Assembly: GCA_022747635.1 (NCBI GenBank)
Contig: JAKTNV010000078.1
Location: 558,001 to 622,000, forward strand
Reading direction: 5' to 3'
Length of the DNA: 64,000 bases
Source: Hetaerina americana
Taxonomy: Eukaryota > Arthropoda > Insecta > Odonata > Calopterygidae
Both the position numbers and the translations under genes were made by a program. Position 1 is the stretch's first letter. Each line of letters starts with the position of its first letter. The notes below the pieces were generated by a model. That model was not told the origin of the DNA. It ran no database searches and was given only the letters and a program-made list of their open reading frames with translations. This document shows positions 12,600 to 24,478 of this stretch, piece after piece.

Positions 12600-12985
12600 G
12601 AGGAAGAAAAAAGTACATCAAAAAGAGCTTGAAAGAGGGTATGATTCATTCTGCAGGATGAATTGCGAGAGAGAGTGGCGGAGAGCGTCCAACAAAACAG
12701 GACAATTTGAAGGGCAAGGGGGAGAAAAAAAATGTTTGCCGACTCGTGAAAAATCTTGAGCCATAGGAAAGAGGGAATCCTGTCGTTGAAAAGAGTTGTC
12801 GAAAAACATTTCGGAGTGAAGAGGTAGGAGGCGGGGAAGATTGAGGCTAGCGGGTGAAAAAGTCGGGAGGAGAGGGGCCAACGGTCGATTTGTTGCAATC
12901 GTATGTTGGGTGGGGGAAGTGTTACAAAGGTCAAGAGGAGAAATGCGGAAAAGTGGGTGTGGGAGGAAATTCATGGAAAGCTGCT
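12600..12985. other. Purine-rich block
   Basis: The + strand is rich in G and A (GGGAGGAGAGGGG, GGCGGGGAAG), clearly different from the flanks. The bias makes stop-poor minus-strand frames (12581-12974). I see no motif. Similar blocks at 14.5-15.3, 18.7-19.3, 33.5-33.9, 43.1-43.8 and 51.4-51.8 kb suggest a common origin, perhaps decayed LINE 3' regions, but this is not shown. Confidence 0.5.
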
Positions 12986-14465
12986 AGTAATGGGATCAGG
13001 TCGGTACCCAGAGAAACAAACGAGGCCATGAATAAATGCGAGATTCTCATTGTTTCGCCATTCGCCTCCCCAAACACAATAAAGAAGATATAACTCCCTC
13101 TCCCATCCCCGTGAAGAGGATTAGGTTGCGCAGCTATCTGGCGGTACGAATTGGATACATTTAATACCTATTACCAGCATAAATTCCCACTAACGTTATT
13201 CTTCATTGAATATGAACCAACTTACTGTGAAATATGAGATTCTTCAATGTTTTTGCCAGGTTAGAGAGTTGTTTGGACATAATACTCTTCCAAAGATTTT
13301 CTGCCGGAGGCTCTTACATTCTGAATCGTTACTATTGTAAAAAAAACAGTTTTCTTTCTCTATTATGTCAAACTAAGGACATGTGTGGTAATTAGCACAC
13401 AGAGATACAAAAGTTATTTTCTACGTCTCTTTGTGACTTAGATAAAGTTTTCCTTCACGTTATTTCACTCACATGGATACCTAACAATATATTTGCGGAC
13501 AAGGAAAATTTAAACAAATTTGAGGTAATTCCCATTGGTCTTCATTATAATTAAATTTAATGATCATTAACACAAATAGTAAAAAGAGTATTCGTGTCTA
13601 TTGTTAATTAACTAAATCAATTTGGACATTATTTCTTTTTTATATTTATTTGTCAAATGTTAACCCACGAAAAGACAGTACTTGAATTAACCTCTACAAT
13701 TGCAATGGCAATTATTTCCTCAACACAGGTATTCTGTATACTATATTGTATTTAAAGGCAGCCACTGAAGTAGCACAACTGATCTTGAACTATGGGAAGG
13801 GTAATCTAATTGACTTTATCAAATAAATATTTTAACTAAGTTTTGATCTACCAAATTCGATTAAATAAAATCTAAACTAAAAACCACGTCAGTAGGGATA
13901 GGAACCGCCATCAAAACTTTTCTGACATAGCGAACTGGGAGAAAATGAAAGCGGGCACACGATTTCACATACGAAAAGAGGGAATGAATTGGATAGGTTA
14001 CATAAGGAATAAAAAATCAAAATATATGAAGAAAGAAATGTTAAAGTGAAATGGAAATTAAACTGATTTACACCACAAAAAATTACATAAAAATTAAATA
14101 TGCATAAGAACTTTAGAAATTATTTAAAAACTAATTAATTTAAACAGCCTAATGTTTAGCTGATTTAAAAACATTAGCAAATATTAATTATGGCTGTATC
14201 AATGTATTTCATGTCTCATATTGACTCATGATACGGCCTTGAAAATAAACTCTGTTGGTGTCAAAAATCATAATGAACTCGAGTATGCAAGTTATTGCGA
14301 ACTACGTACCTAAACGTGCAAATAGAAGTAGTGCTGGAAACAGTAGGTAATAGAAAATAGGTGACACAAATTTCATGGATGTTTTTAGGTATAGAAAAAT
14401 AGGACGACGAGAGAAAAGAATGTAAATCAGCAACTTGAGATGGCTTTAAAGTCAAAGAAGAAAAT
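12986..14465. other. Unassigned AT-rich DNA
   Basis: No gene or repeat recognised. Confidence 0.5.
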
Positions 14466-15310
14466 TTACCCGTGAAACCATTGTTTTGTTAAACCACATA
14501 CCCTAGAGAAAACGGAGGAAAAGTAAGAAAACGAAGTGAAACATACCCACCTCTGAAGATCAAGTAAAGAAATCTGAGAATATGGTGAAGACAGCCAAAG
14601 GAGTGAGCCTTTTGCCAAAAGAGTAATGAAAACAGGGACTGGTCGTTGAAGAAGGAGATATAGCAAGAGGGAAATAGGGAAAGGACAAATGGCGAAGGGG
14701 ATGCCGGGGTGGAGAGGGGATGGGGTTGGTCACTACGGGACAAAGGAGGTGTTGAAATTACGAGGGTGGGGATACAATGAAGACGAAACCGGACGATGAC
14801 ATGTTATATGCCCGCGGGCGTGGGAAGGGGCGTGGCGGGAGGGGGTGTGGTGGGGGCATCTGCTTCGAAGGGTGCGGTAATGCTTGGAGAAAAAAGATGG
14901 AAAGGGAATAAGGGTAGAGTGATAGGGGGGACCAGATGGGAGATCCCAAATGGTTCCTCTTGTGATAGGTCTGAATCGGGGGAGAGGGAGTCGAGAAGGG
15001 GGATGGGGAGAGGATAAGATTGATACGGGTGAGGGGAAGGGATGGAAGATTGAGACGGAGAGATATCGGAGGAGGGAACGATGGCGGAAGGGAAGTGTGA
15101 AGCGAAGACGTTTGAATTTCGCCTTGAGATGGTGAGCTGATGAGTTTCTTTGCTGGGAAGTGGTGGCAAGGGGGAAACGGGTGAGCGAACGACTCCGGAT
15201 GGAAAGTGAGAACGGATAAAGGGAAAGAGGGCGGGTGTAGAGGGGAGCAAGCAGTTGGCCATTGAAGAGAGGAGGAAGAAAAAATAAGCCACAGAGAGAA
15301 GTAAAAAGTT
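14466..15310. other. Long purine-rich, GC-richer block
   Basis: More than 800 bp with a strong excess of G and A on the + strand, densest at about 14690-15260. The minus-strand frame at 14804-15292 (162 codons) is a Pro/Ser/Leu/Phe low-complexity product of that bias, not a credible protein. The block leads into the LINE relic at 15.5 kb, so it may be part of the same insertion. Confidence 0.5.
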
Positions 15311-15539
15311 GTGGAATGAGGATAGAGGGGATTACGAGATGTTTTTAAGAAACGAATACCGAATCAGCAGGGAAGCAGTAGCAAAAAGAGCAGCGGTACC
15401 TCGGACTATTAGTAAAAGATGTACATAGAAATCGGGCAGTACAATAGAATGACTTTCTGTCGTGGTAAATGCGACTCTAGGCTTTGGGAGGGAAGAGGGA
15501 GACCAAATACTGGCTTTGGATGCTGGTAAAAAAATGGTG

Positions 15540-16560
15540 CGCGTCGGAAAGCAATTGTGTGCGGCGCCCATGGACTTGGAGAGGTTCTTTTTGACAACGT
15601 CGAGTGGAACATAATATTCAAATTACTGGAAAAACTTGAAAGGGATTGCGATGAGAGGGAAACAATTTTAAACCCCCACGAGAGCAAACTTCCGTTTGTA
15701 AGCGAGAAAGAATAGAGGGTAAGTTATTAAAGAGAGCAGGCTCTCACCAGCACCGTTCAATATATTAACAAAGAAAAAAGAATTTAAATCAAAGGAAATA
15801 AACTGAATGAGAAAAAAATTACATGCCTCGCTTTGCAGAGGACTTCAAAGTTATAACTGAGAATCGAGGGGAACCGGCAGGCATCCATGGATACAATGGA
15901 CTTCATGATGAACTCTTCAAATGTAAAATGTGGACATAAGTACGAATAAAAGCGAATAAAGCCAAAACAAAGGCTTATTTTCTGATACTACGTGAGAAAT
16001 GAGAGGAAGTGAGATCTTTCACTACCATGGGAATAACATCACATGATGTGGGGGACGTGCGAGTACAATGAACGCTGAGTACCTTAAGCTGTGAAGATTT
16101 TATGACGAAGGGGAGATTACTGTGCTCCATTTCGATGAGATATATATCAAGAAAGGAGTGTAAAGCATTTTATAAGGCTTGAGGCTCTTCAGATGAGGAA
16201 TATTGAGATAAAAGAATTTAGAAGAAAACGATCATTGGAAGCTTGGTGCTCGAGGTGGGTATAAAGTTCAAATGGACAGATAAATTGAGGAATGAAGAAG
16301 TATAAAAGGATGGAAGATGGAAAAGACGGGGTAGTACAGGAAAAAAATCAAATGTATCGGGTGCAGGTTTAGACGCAATGAACTGCTAAAAAATATAGCA
16401 GAAAGAAAATGTTAGACCGTGGTCTGCGGGTAATAGCAATAGGCAAATAGGTCAAACAAATGATTGGGGATTTAAGACGAAATTTCTGACCAAAAGCAAG
16501 AAGGATTTCTAAGGGATAGGAAAGAATGTCGAGCTATGTTCAAGTTTGCCTGAGCCTTTT
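15540..16560 (+). pseudogene. Decayed LINE, RT domain to C-terminus
   Basis: Broken + strand frames give GLGEVLFDNVEWNIIFKLLEKL-like sequence at about 15569-15635 (the RT block that in relatives reads AFDxVxWN..F..L; shown as VLFDNVEWN and FKLLEKL). FAEDFKVITENRGE lies at about 15833-15875 (the FADD catalytic box, changed to FAED). KANKAKTKAYFL follows at about 15950-15985, then LEAWCSRWV and KLRNEEV near 16230-16300 (compare the family's EAFEMWCWRRM and TNEEV). FLRDRKECRAMFK is near 16505-16545. Many stops and frameshifts. The motif order matches the copy at 690-2735, so both are likely the same LINE lineage. Confidence 0.7.
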
Positions 16561-16836
16561 TTGGTGTATTAGTATTTAACAGCTTTAAATGGAAAATGTT
16601 CAACATAGAATGATTAAAAATAGCAGAAAAATCGAAATGCGGAAGGTAATAGACGGTATTTTAATTATCTATTGGATATGTAATGTTACATTTTTACCTG
16701 AGATATAAGGGAGAAAAATCTTGTTTAAATATCATCACTGTAAATGTCTCTCCTATGCTAAAATCTTGTAATTGGTAAATATATAGGCCGTATTGACATA
16801 AAAATTGGATCGGAATGTTCATATATTTTTTAGCCT

Positions 16837-17125
16837 TCAACGGCTATCAATAGAGGCATTGTTCACTATTTTCTTCACGTCATCAATGCTTTCGTCTGTC
16901 GTTGACGTGCTCGGGCGTCTGGCACGCCCTTCATCCTTCACATCTTCTGGCCCTCTGAGGACATTTAGTACCCCAGATAAACGTTGCTTCAGCCCAAGGT
17001 AGCTTCTCCTTATTTCACAGTTAACATTCGGAATGCGGCCGCGCACTTCATTTCGTGTTTCACACAAAATTTGATACAGATTATTTGACCCATTTTTTGG
17101 AACAGGAAAAAATGGAAAACTAGCC
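16837..17125 (-). pseudogene. Mariner-type transposase N-terminal (HTH) relic
   Basis: A minus-strand open frame reads NNLYQILCETRNEVRG and later GPEDVKDEGRARRPSTSTTD followed by ESIDDVKKIV. This is the second half of the mariner paired/HTH DNA-binding region (family pattern EGREDVKDDxRSGRPSTSxTDENIxxVKxxV). The first half is diverged. No catalytic domain follows and I could not find terminal repeats, so this is a truncated fragment. It comes from a different family to the copies at 24.4 and 53.4 kb, judged by sequence. Confidence 0.65.
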
Positions 17126-17164
17126 AAAACACGTCCCAGTAAAACAGCTGTCAAAAATTAACGG

Positions 17165-17490
17165 AGAATTCAAAATGATCGAACCTTTCGGCATAAGGGA
17201 GAGACATAAGTACTATACATAACGCTACAAAAAAAATTAAAAATCAAATATACGTAACCCCAAAATTCGCGATACTTTTTGGACAGACCTCGTTGATGGG
17301 GGAATGTTGGACAGGCAAGGAAGTGGTAGGGACAGTATAGGGATGATAGACGGGATAAAGGGAGGAAGGATGTACTCAAAGATGAAGCAGGACTTGATGT
17401 AAAGTGGGTTGCTGGATTGTGTTTTGTTAGGAGTAACAAAATATTTATTTGGCAGTTGTGTGCACCCAAAACCTACGTTAACCGGTAAAT
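17165..17490 (+). repeat. LINE 3'-end relic, partner of 5.9-6.2 kb
   Basis: A + strand frame at about 17333-17400 reads GMIDGIKGGRMYSKMKQDLM, resembling the C-terminal tail of endonuclease/RT LINE proteins. The following sequence (TGTGTGCACCCAAAACCTAC) recurs in diverged form at about 6180-6210. This is the same repeat end twice, so an interspersed element rather than a gene. Confidence 0.55.
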
Positions 17491-17539
17491 TACTTTTTTT
17501 AAATCGTACTACTTAGGACTCGCGGCCATCCTACTAAAA

Positions 17540-17900
17540 AGGAAGTTTCTGGTTTCTCATTATGACGAGGACCGTTATTTGTAGTAAGTACATGACTAGC
17601 CGTCAAAGTAGGAAAATTCATGGATTCATCGGGTACATTCTGTAGTACGATGAGTAGGACATTTGGTATGGGAGAAGAATCTGAGAGTGATTTGACATTG
17701 GTTTCAAAATTATAGGCCTAAGGAGAAAAAAGTCCTGCTTAATCATAGAAGATTGAGGAAGTGAATTATTTAGGGGTTTACGATTCTTCTTGTACAGCCT
17801 CGGAAAGATCGGCTACCTCAGGAAGTAAAATGGAAACCCTGCGATGGAAGGAAGAAAAGGTGAGAGAGTTGGGATGGATAACAGAGGCATGAAGTGTTGA
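17540..17900 (+). repeat. Possible LINE RT segment (post-palm region)
   Basis: A + strand frame around 17755-17830 reads EVNYLGVYDSSCTASERSAT, like the FKYLGSxIT..G....EI.RRI block of LINE reverse transcriptases. Only this block is recognisable. It lies close after a LINE 3' relic, so it would be a separate or rearranged fragment. Confidence 0.4.
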
Positions 17901-18689
17901 AAGGTGAGGTTCGGAGAAAGGTGACAGGAAACTTAAATCTTCCTCAGCCACTGGACATGAGGGACGGACTGAGAGACGGACGTCTTCTCACGGATGGCAG
18001 AAAACTGCTGTTGCAGAAATAAGGGCAGTACAATTTGGAGGGAGGGAGAAGAGAGTTGGGAGAAAAGCGATGGTAATTCCTGAAATGTATGTTCTTACGT
18101 CCAAGGAATATGACACAGTGTACATATATAGTTAATAACATGTACCGAATTTTCTCTAACGGTTTACTCAACTCGGTTTTATTACTTAACTTATGTTTCT
18201 CATTTGGGTATTTTGAAGGAAATGACGGAAGTTGCTTTCAAAACGGGTGTCAACAAAATGAATGGCATCTCGCATTAAGTTAACGGCTTAATAATTTTAT
18301 TTATGCATAACCTTTTAGACCTTGGGGCAGGAAATTATAATAAAAAACAATGGATTAATATCCGATCAATGAAATAAGATGAATTTGGGGAAAATTACAT
18401 TTACTGCTATTGTCAATTTTTATCCACCTCTTTGTGAATTAAGTAACTCACGTTAATTATGCCTATAATGGTGATTTTTGTGTGGAAGGTATCATTGGTA
18501 TCATAATTTCCATTTGATATATTCTCTTTTATAAAAGTAGCTGACATAAGACGCGTGTCAAATTGTGAGGACCTGATTTAAACTCCATTTTGTTTACATT
18601 TACGCGATTATTTCACGAAAATAAATACCCAAATCTTCTTACTCTGCTCATCCTGCCCGAGCCCACAGTTCAGCATCTGGGCTTTAGGA
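17901..18689. other. Unassigned AT-rich DNA
   Basis: Nothing recognised. Confidence 0.45.
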
Positions 18690-19270
18690 CTCGAGTTTCA
18701 CTCCCTCGGCCCAATTTCACTGCTCCCCGTCCCCGAAGAAAGAGGGATGAAGCCCGTGGAAAAAAGAACGAGAGCGGACGGGGTGAGTGAGACGCGCTTT
18801 GGGCGAGATGCGAGAGAGCGGGAACTTAACACGCGGCGCGGAGGTAAAAGAGGAAGTGAGGATTTGTCACCGGGGACATTCGGAGGAAAAGCGAGCCGTG
18901 AGAGATTCGAGAGGGAGGAGTTGGGGTTGGGGGATTATCACAATGGAGGCAAACGGCGGAAAGGGAACCGCTTTGAATATGTGTGTGTGTGTGTGTGGTT
19001 ATATGTCTGCGTGCATATGTTGTGAAAAGACTGGATTAAGGGATGCGGAGGAGCACCCAAGTGAACGCGAGGGTGGCGTGGATGACGGAGTGGGGGTGGA
19101 GAGTAAAGGGGAGATTTGGGGGATATGGGCCATGGGATGAATGCGAGAGGGGAAAGGAAGGGAATGAGAGGGGCGGACTGGAGGACGAGTGGTTCGGAAA
19201 AGAGGAAAACGGAATTGAGACCGCCGGAGTTGGGTGGAGGGATACGGAAAAGGTGAGCCAGTGGATATGC
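18690..19270. other. Purine- and GC-rich block with (TG)n
   Basis: Strong G/A excess with several CpGs, containing a (GT)8-9 run at 18981-18997. Frames on both strands (18747-19025, 18787-19140, 18999-19421) follow the base bias and show no domain. It is not possible to tell a decayed repeat from a GC-rich regulatory segment by eye. Confidence 0.45.
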
Positions 19271-20164
19271 TTGACTTCATTATAACGACGAAATTGAGAA
19301 CATCTGCCCCTTTACGCCCTTTCTTTCCCATCCGACTCCCTTTCGGCTTCGCTATTATTATCAAGCTTACGTAAAAGGACAAATTGGTATATTTTAACCA
19401 ACTAAATGTGCGAAATGACATGGAAGGATACGAAACATTTAAGCACCGAAACGAAAATACATAAAATCTGACATATTGGTTAATAACATACCATATTGGT
19501 TATAACACTTCTTATGAAAAAGTAACAGCCTTTATAACCACAAACGGCACTCTTTTCGATTGATATTTGTGCTTTTAGTAATGAAAATAATATTGCGGTT
19601 AGCAATTTATAAATGACCATTGAAATTCTTCAGTATTTAGAAGCTAAAATAATGAAATATAAGAGTGGTTCTTAGTTTAACCTGAAAGTTGCTTAAAACT
19701 ATTAATCCCCGACCGAATGGATGTACGCGATCTGTTGAAAGAAGAGTGAAGATAAAATTTTTACTCGCATTATTTATCACCCATAATTTAAATTTAATAT
19801 TATATTGTTAGCTATAGTTATAGTGTTACAACTTTCATTGAATCGACTTAAGTATTGCGTCAGCAGCGGCGGAATAAGTTGAAATATATTCACTTCATCT
19901 ACGGCAGCAATGGGTCGTACGAGTGTAAACATGTAAATCCTGTCTTTTCATTGAAATTTTGCTTTCGCCAGAGCAATAAATCATTCGGGGCTTTTTAATG
20001 CTACAGTTAGGTTATGAAGAGTCTGTTTTTTCTTGTATCAATATTTAAATGGGCTGAAAATTTAAGTTAGTTAGGAAAAAATTAGTTTCCTAGGTAGGTG
20101 CACCCGGAGTTCCAGTCACTATTCTTACGGAGAAAATATTACACTACTGGTTACATTCTGCTTG
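19271..20164. other. Unassigned AT-rich DNA
   Basis: Nothing recognised. Confidence 0.5.
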
Positions 20165-20525
20165 TCGAATATCGCAGAGGGAACTATCAGAAATATTGAA
20201 AATTTTATTGGGTGTCATAAATACGTTGGCCACCGAAAAATTGCGCATGAAACGTGTTTGTACACAATGGCTCCCTGCGGAACCCATCGCGAAATTGTTA
20301 TTAAACCGTCAAATCGATGGGAAGTGTGTTTCCCATCCTTCCTATATTCCAGCCTCGTGTGAATTTTTTATGCTATCCAATATAAAGAAACGCCTTTCTA
20401 GAAAGCGTCTTTATTCATCAGATGCAGACATCTGTGAACTGAATATGTTTCAAATTGCGGCTGCCGCTGACGCAGTAGGAGCGAAATACATGAAATTTGT
20501 GCCATTAAACATAAATATGACGAAA
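20165..20525 (+). pseudogene. Internally deleted mariner transposase relic
   Basis: The frame starting near 20173 reads RELSEILKILLG, then EKLRMKRVCTQWLP, matching the end of the mariner DNA-binding region and the WVP linker. After a jump it continues HPSYIPASCEFFMLSNIKKR, then KRLYSSDADI, matching the C-terminal HPPYSPDLAPCDFFLF..KK...GRRF block. The third catalytic Asp position is C-E here rather than C-D. The region with the first two Asp residues is missing, so this is a deletion copy. No terminal repeats recognised. Confidence 0.65.
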
Positions 20526-22794
20526 TAACACGATTATATTTTTACAAAATGTGTGGGGCAAATGAATAAATTTATATAAATTTTTTGACCGCACCAAATC
20601 AAGTCTGTCTTTTTTGAGTATGAATAAGACAGGCTTTTGTATTTATCAAGTTTCTCAGAAACTCAAAATCGAAAGAAATAGTTAATGATTGCTATTTATT
20701 GATATTCCCTCTTGGCGCTCATTGGTGTATTCATATTAAAAGATTTAAATTCTTCTATTGATGCGACATAAGTTATTATGGTAGCAGGTGAATACAGATC
20801 ACAGTTGTCAGTAAATAAAATTAATTATACCCATTCGTTTGGGAGTTTGATGAGTGGTGAACTAAGAAATCGAATCGAGTAGTTAATCATATATGAAGTT
20901 AGCTCAGATTAATAAATTACGTATAATGCTATAAAAATATAAATGCTCTACATGCATGGAAGTGATGTACTTCACTAATTGATCAAAGTACTAAGATCTT
21001 GCTAGGCTATCGATAACGTACATTTTGTAAATTAACTTGATATGCATTTTCATTATTGTTCTCTGGGTGTGGGTGGTTTGAATATTTTTACTTTGTATTG
21101 TACTCGAAGATGACTCAAAGACTTCATGGATCCTAGCATGAATTTTAAATGAACTTTTAGTGCTTAATGAGGAAGTATACTTGGGGAACATCTTGCTTAA
21201 AAGTGAAAATCATTTTCTCGTCAATACACATGATGCATTAAAGAAATTATTCCCCAAAGTTTTGTGACATATATTCTGTTAAAAATTAACAGTGGAAATA
21301 TTTACTAGCCAAGCTAATATTCACGGTACATTATAAACTTAAAAATACTGAATTCTAAAATCTCAAGATGTAGTTCTTTCCTCGTAAAACTCAAATTAGA
21401 TGAGTTAGCAGAGTTGTAAATTTAGAGGAATTAACATTACTTGTTTGCTAGATATATTGTAGAACTGTAATTTATCATTTTAATTATAATATTTTACTTA
21501 AAAAGGAGTACATACTTAAAACCCCACTGACAAAACTATTGAATTGAAATGTTTCAGCAGTACCCTCTCCAAACGTAAGGTTTTCATTTACACTTCAAAT
21601 GATAAGGGCAGCTGCTATTGCCAATTGACGGTGCATACATGTATGTGCTCAATATTCAGGTGAAATAACATTTTAATTTGTCCCTTCGAAAAGTGAAACG
21701 GACGAGTAATGTCGAATTTATCTCCCCATACAGTTTACAGTAGAAATATTTAGTTTTGTGAATTTTCCGAGGGTGGAATGGATTCGACATTTACCCTATC
21801 GAGGAGAATGAATCGGTGCCAATTCTGGGTTATCTATGTGACCACATTCTTATGGGCCACAAAAACCCTTTAACAATACGCACGGTGACGAATTTTATAG
21901 GCTTTTCTTGTGAGTGTTACGATAAATGGTGAATTAATTGGAAAAAAATCCTCATTTAGAATAGTGATCTCGGTTCTTTGCTGATGAGCAATTCTTTAAA
22001 ACTCGGGATAATCAAAGTGAGATTTCACGAAAAATCGTATTATTTTTAATGGCATTGAGCCACAACAAGCAGGGTTGGAGTAAAACTGTGACATTTATAA
22101 AGATGTATAACGAGTTTGCTTGTCACGCTATGGAATGTATTATGACTTCACAAAGTGATTGGCAGATTTGACCATTAGGATAAAAATAGCGAGACTTAAT
22201 TACTGACAGATTCAGGTACTCCTTCGTGCTAAATAATCTATGATGCAATAAAGTTTTTGTTAAGTGTACCTTTGTTTGTGCATACCTGCAAATATGTATT
22301 CATATTTACATTATTACTATTATTGGTGTTCCACCGGTTACTATAGGTATTTAATGATCACAGGCTATGCACTGGTACAGCAATATATTCCTCACTTCCT
22401 GGGAGTGCTTTCACGTTCTTGTACACCGCACTAATTTCAAACTTCCTTACCATATCCTCACTCTGTGCTTTTATTACTCCTGTTTGCATATTAATTCCCC
22501 GAATCAGTTTATTATTCCACTAATTTTACATTCTTCAAAGTCACTTCGTTAATTTTTCCATTTTTTTCTCTCTAGTTTTTTAATAATCTCGCCTGTAACA
22601 CATGCTTTTCTTCTTATTTTATTTTTTATTGTTCCTTTTTTACTTTTGATTGCGATTTGTGTTACCCCTTACTTATTATATTCCCATTCCCAAACAATTG
22701 TACCCATCTAACTCAGCAATTTTTTGTACAGCTGACCGATCCTCCTTTCCTATCGTCTCGGTTTATTCTTCTACTTTTAATTTTTTCTATATTA
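20526..22794. other. Unassigned AT-rich DNA
   Basis: About 2.3 kb with nothing recognised. Short frames at 20991-21191 and 22367-22552 have no known match. Confidence 0.5.
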
Positions 22795-23761
22795 AGGATG
22801 CGTTCCAAAATTAATGCTTTCATTTTTTAAAAGTAATTTATTGAACAGATTTGCACAAATACGTACTTAAAATTCTTCGAAGCACTGTCTGTGGGCCTCT
22901 ACACATCTTTCCAGCGACTCTGCCATGATCGGTATGCGCCCTGGAAGGCGTCGAGGACCTTTCGCGAGGTCTTCGTCACGGCTGATTGGATCTCATCTAT
23001 AGACGAAAAACAGTTTCCTTCCAGGACTGCTTTAATCCGAGGGAACAAAAAAAGTTCTTTTGGGCTGACGTCAGGACTATATGGGGAACGGGGCAGCGTT
23101 GGCGCCTGATGTTTAGTCAGGTACACGCGAACTCGTAGCGCGTTGTGGGAAGGCGCATTGTCGTGATGGAGTTGCAAGGTTGCGGAGATGTATTTCCTTG
23201 TGTTGATGACCCTTTTTCGGAGTCTGTCCAGCATATCCACGTAGTAGGCAGCGTTAACTGTCCATCTTTGAGGAACAAACTCCTTATGGATCACTTTTTC
23301 ACTGTCGAAAAAGACAATCAGCATTGTTTTCACTTTTAATTTGCTCATTCTGGCATTTTTGGGCTTGGGGGACTGGTCGGTGTGCCACTCATATATTTGG
23401 CGTTTTGTTCCTCGTCGTATTAAAAAACCCAGGTGTCATCACCAGTGATGACGTTGTCCAAATAATCAGGTTCTTTTTCAATGCGTTGCAAAAGTTCACT
23501 TGAAATTTTCAGTAGTAGTATTTAGGGGAGGCGACCAACCGAAACCTTGGTTCTTCGGTTGGCCTTTCATGACACGGTTGATGCGCAGAGGTTTACAATT
23601 ATTGACGTCCGACCACTTTCAAAGCTAGGAGATAACTGAGACCGGCAGCTTTTTTGGCAAAGCTTAGCGTCCCCACCACCTACTCCAAGTGGTTTGTTAC
23701 CACTCCGACCAATAGGAGCGGCACGGGAAATTCAATTGCATTACCTTAGGAACGCACCCTG
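22795..23761 (-). mobile_element. Decayed mariner with SINE-like insertion
   Basis: Terminal inverted repeats can be seen: AGGATGCGTTCCAAAATTAA at 22795 and, on the other strand from 23761, CAGGGTGCGTTCCTAAGGTA, each next to a TA. The transposase lies on the minus strand and only its catalytic part remains: ITGDDTWVF (about 23430-23460), a stop, then EWHTDQSPKPKNARMSK in a shifted frame, and a frame 22899-23348 with LHHDNAPSHN and SPYSPDVSPKELFLF. The N-terminal half is deleted; between it and the right terminal repeat sits a foreign segment (23508-23726). The third catalytic residue is Glu, not Asp (D34E spacing), so the copy would be inactive even without the stop and frameshift. Confidence 0.75.
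23508..23726 (-). repeat. SINE-like insertion sharing the (CTA)n 3' end
   Basis: Its minus-strand 3' end (CGCCTCCCCTAAATA then CTACTACTG) is the same as that of the SINE at 7.37-7.70 kb, but the remaining 190 bp look different. GAAATT occurs on both sides (23502-23507, 23727-23732), a possible short target duplication. A possible A-box (TGGTCGGAGTGG) lies near the 5' end. It may be a second SINE family using the same LINE partner tail, or a strongly diverged copy. Confidence 0.55.
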
Positions 23762-24376
23762 TAGATGCATATTTAGTCAAAGTTAATGTTCTAACTCCCA
23801 CTCCTCACCAAACGTCATTGCGCCTGGTAACGGAGTAATGCAGCGATATTAGCACATATATGTAGTGAAAATGTTTTTAGTAATCTGACAAAACAGTCAT
23901 TTCTGGTCAATAGTTTTGGATAATATTTTGCGGGAAAAATTCGTTGCATGCTTAAAACAATACTATGACATATTGTTGGGCGTTTTCCTTCAATTGAAAA
24001 TAATTATTCTTGATCTAATGAAAAGTAATCTTTCATCTCAGATTTATTCCTAGCGGAAATACTTCAGTACGTTCAATTATTAATTTTTAGTAGTCAACCT
24101 ACTCAAATGGTTTATTTTACAGATATTTTATTGGATGAATTTTATGCCAAAACAAGAGAAGTGTTTTAATACCGGTGTGACAAAAAGAAATAATAAATAA
24201 CGTCAATTTGATTAGCTGTAGAAATGTGACTTATCATCATAACAATTATAAGCTATAATATTAATAATCTTACGCATCAAAGTTTTAAATAAAGATTCAA
24301 CCTCGTCAGTAATGCATTATGTTTTACTTTCTTTTTTCGATTTCATAAAATAACACTTATTCGTTCTTTTAAACTA
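23762..24376. other. Unassigned AT-rich DNA
   Basis: Nothing recognised. Confidence 0.5.
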
Positions 24377-24478
24377 CGAGGGTCATCCGGAAAGTAGTAC
24401 CCGTTCGTGAAATAAAGACACAGAAGTAAATATTAACAAACATAAAAAATTTTATTTGAAAGAGGATACTTTAAACTA

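Noticed and set aside
14804..15292. 162-codon minus-strand frame, Pro/Ser/Leu-rich
   Set aside because: Low complexity caused by a purine-rich + strand; all minus frames there are stop-poor.
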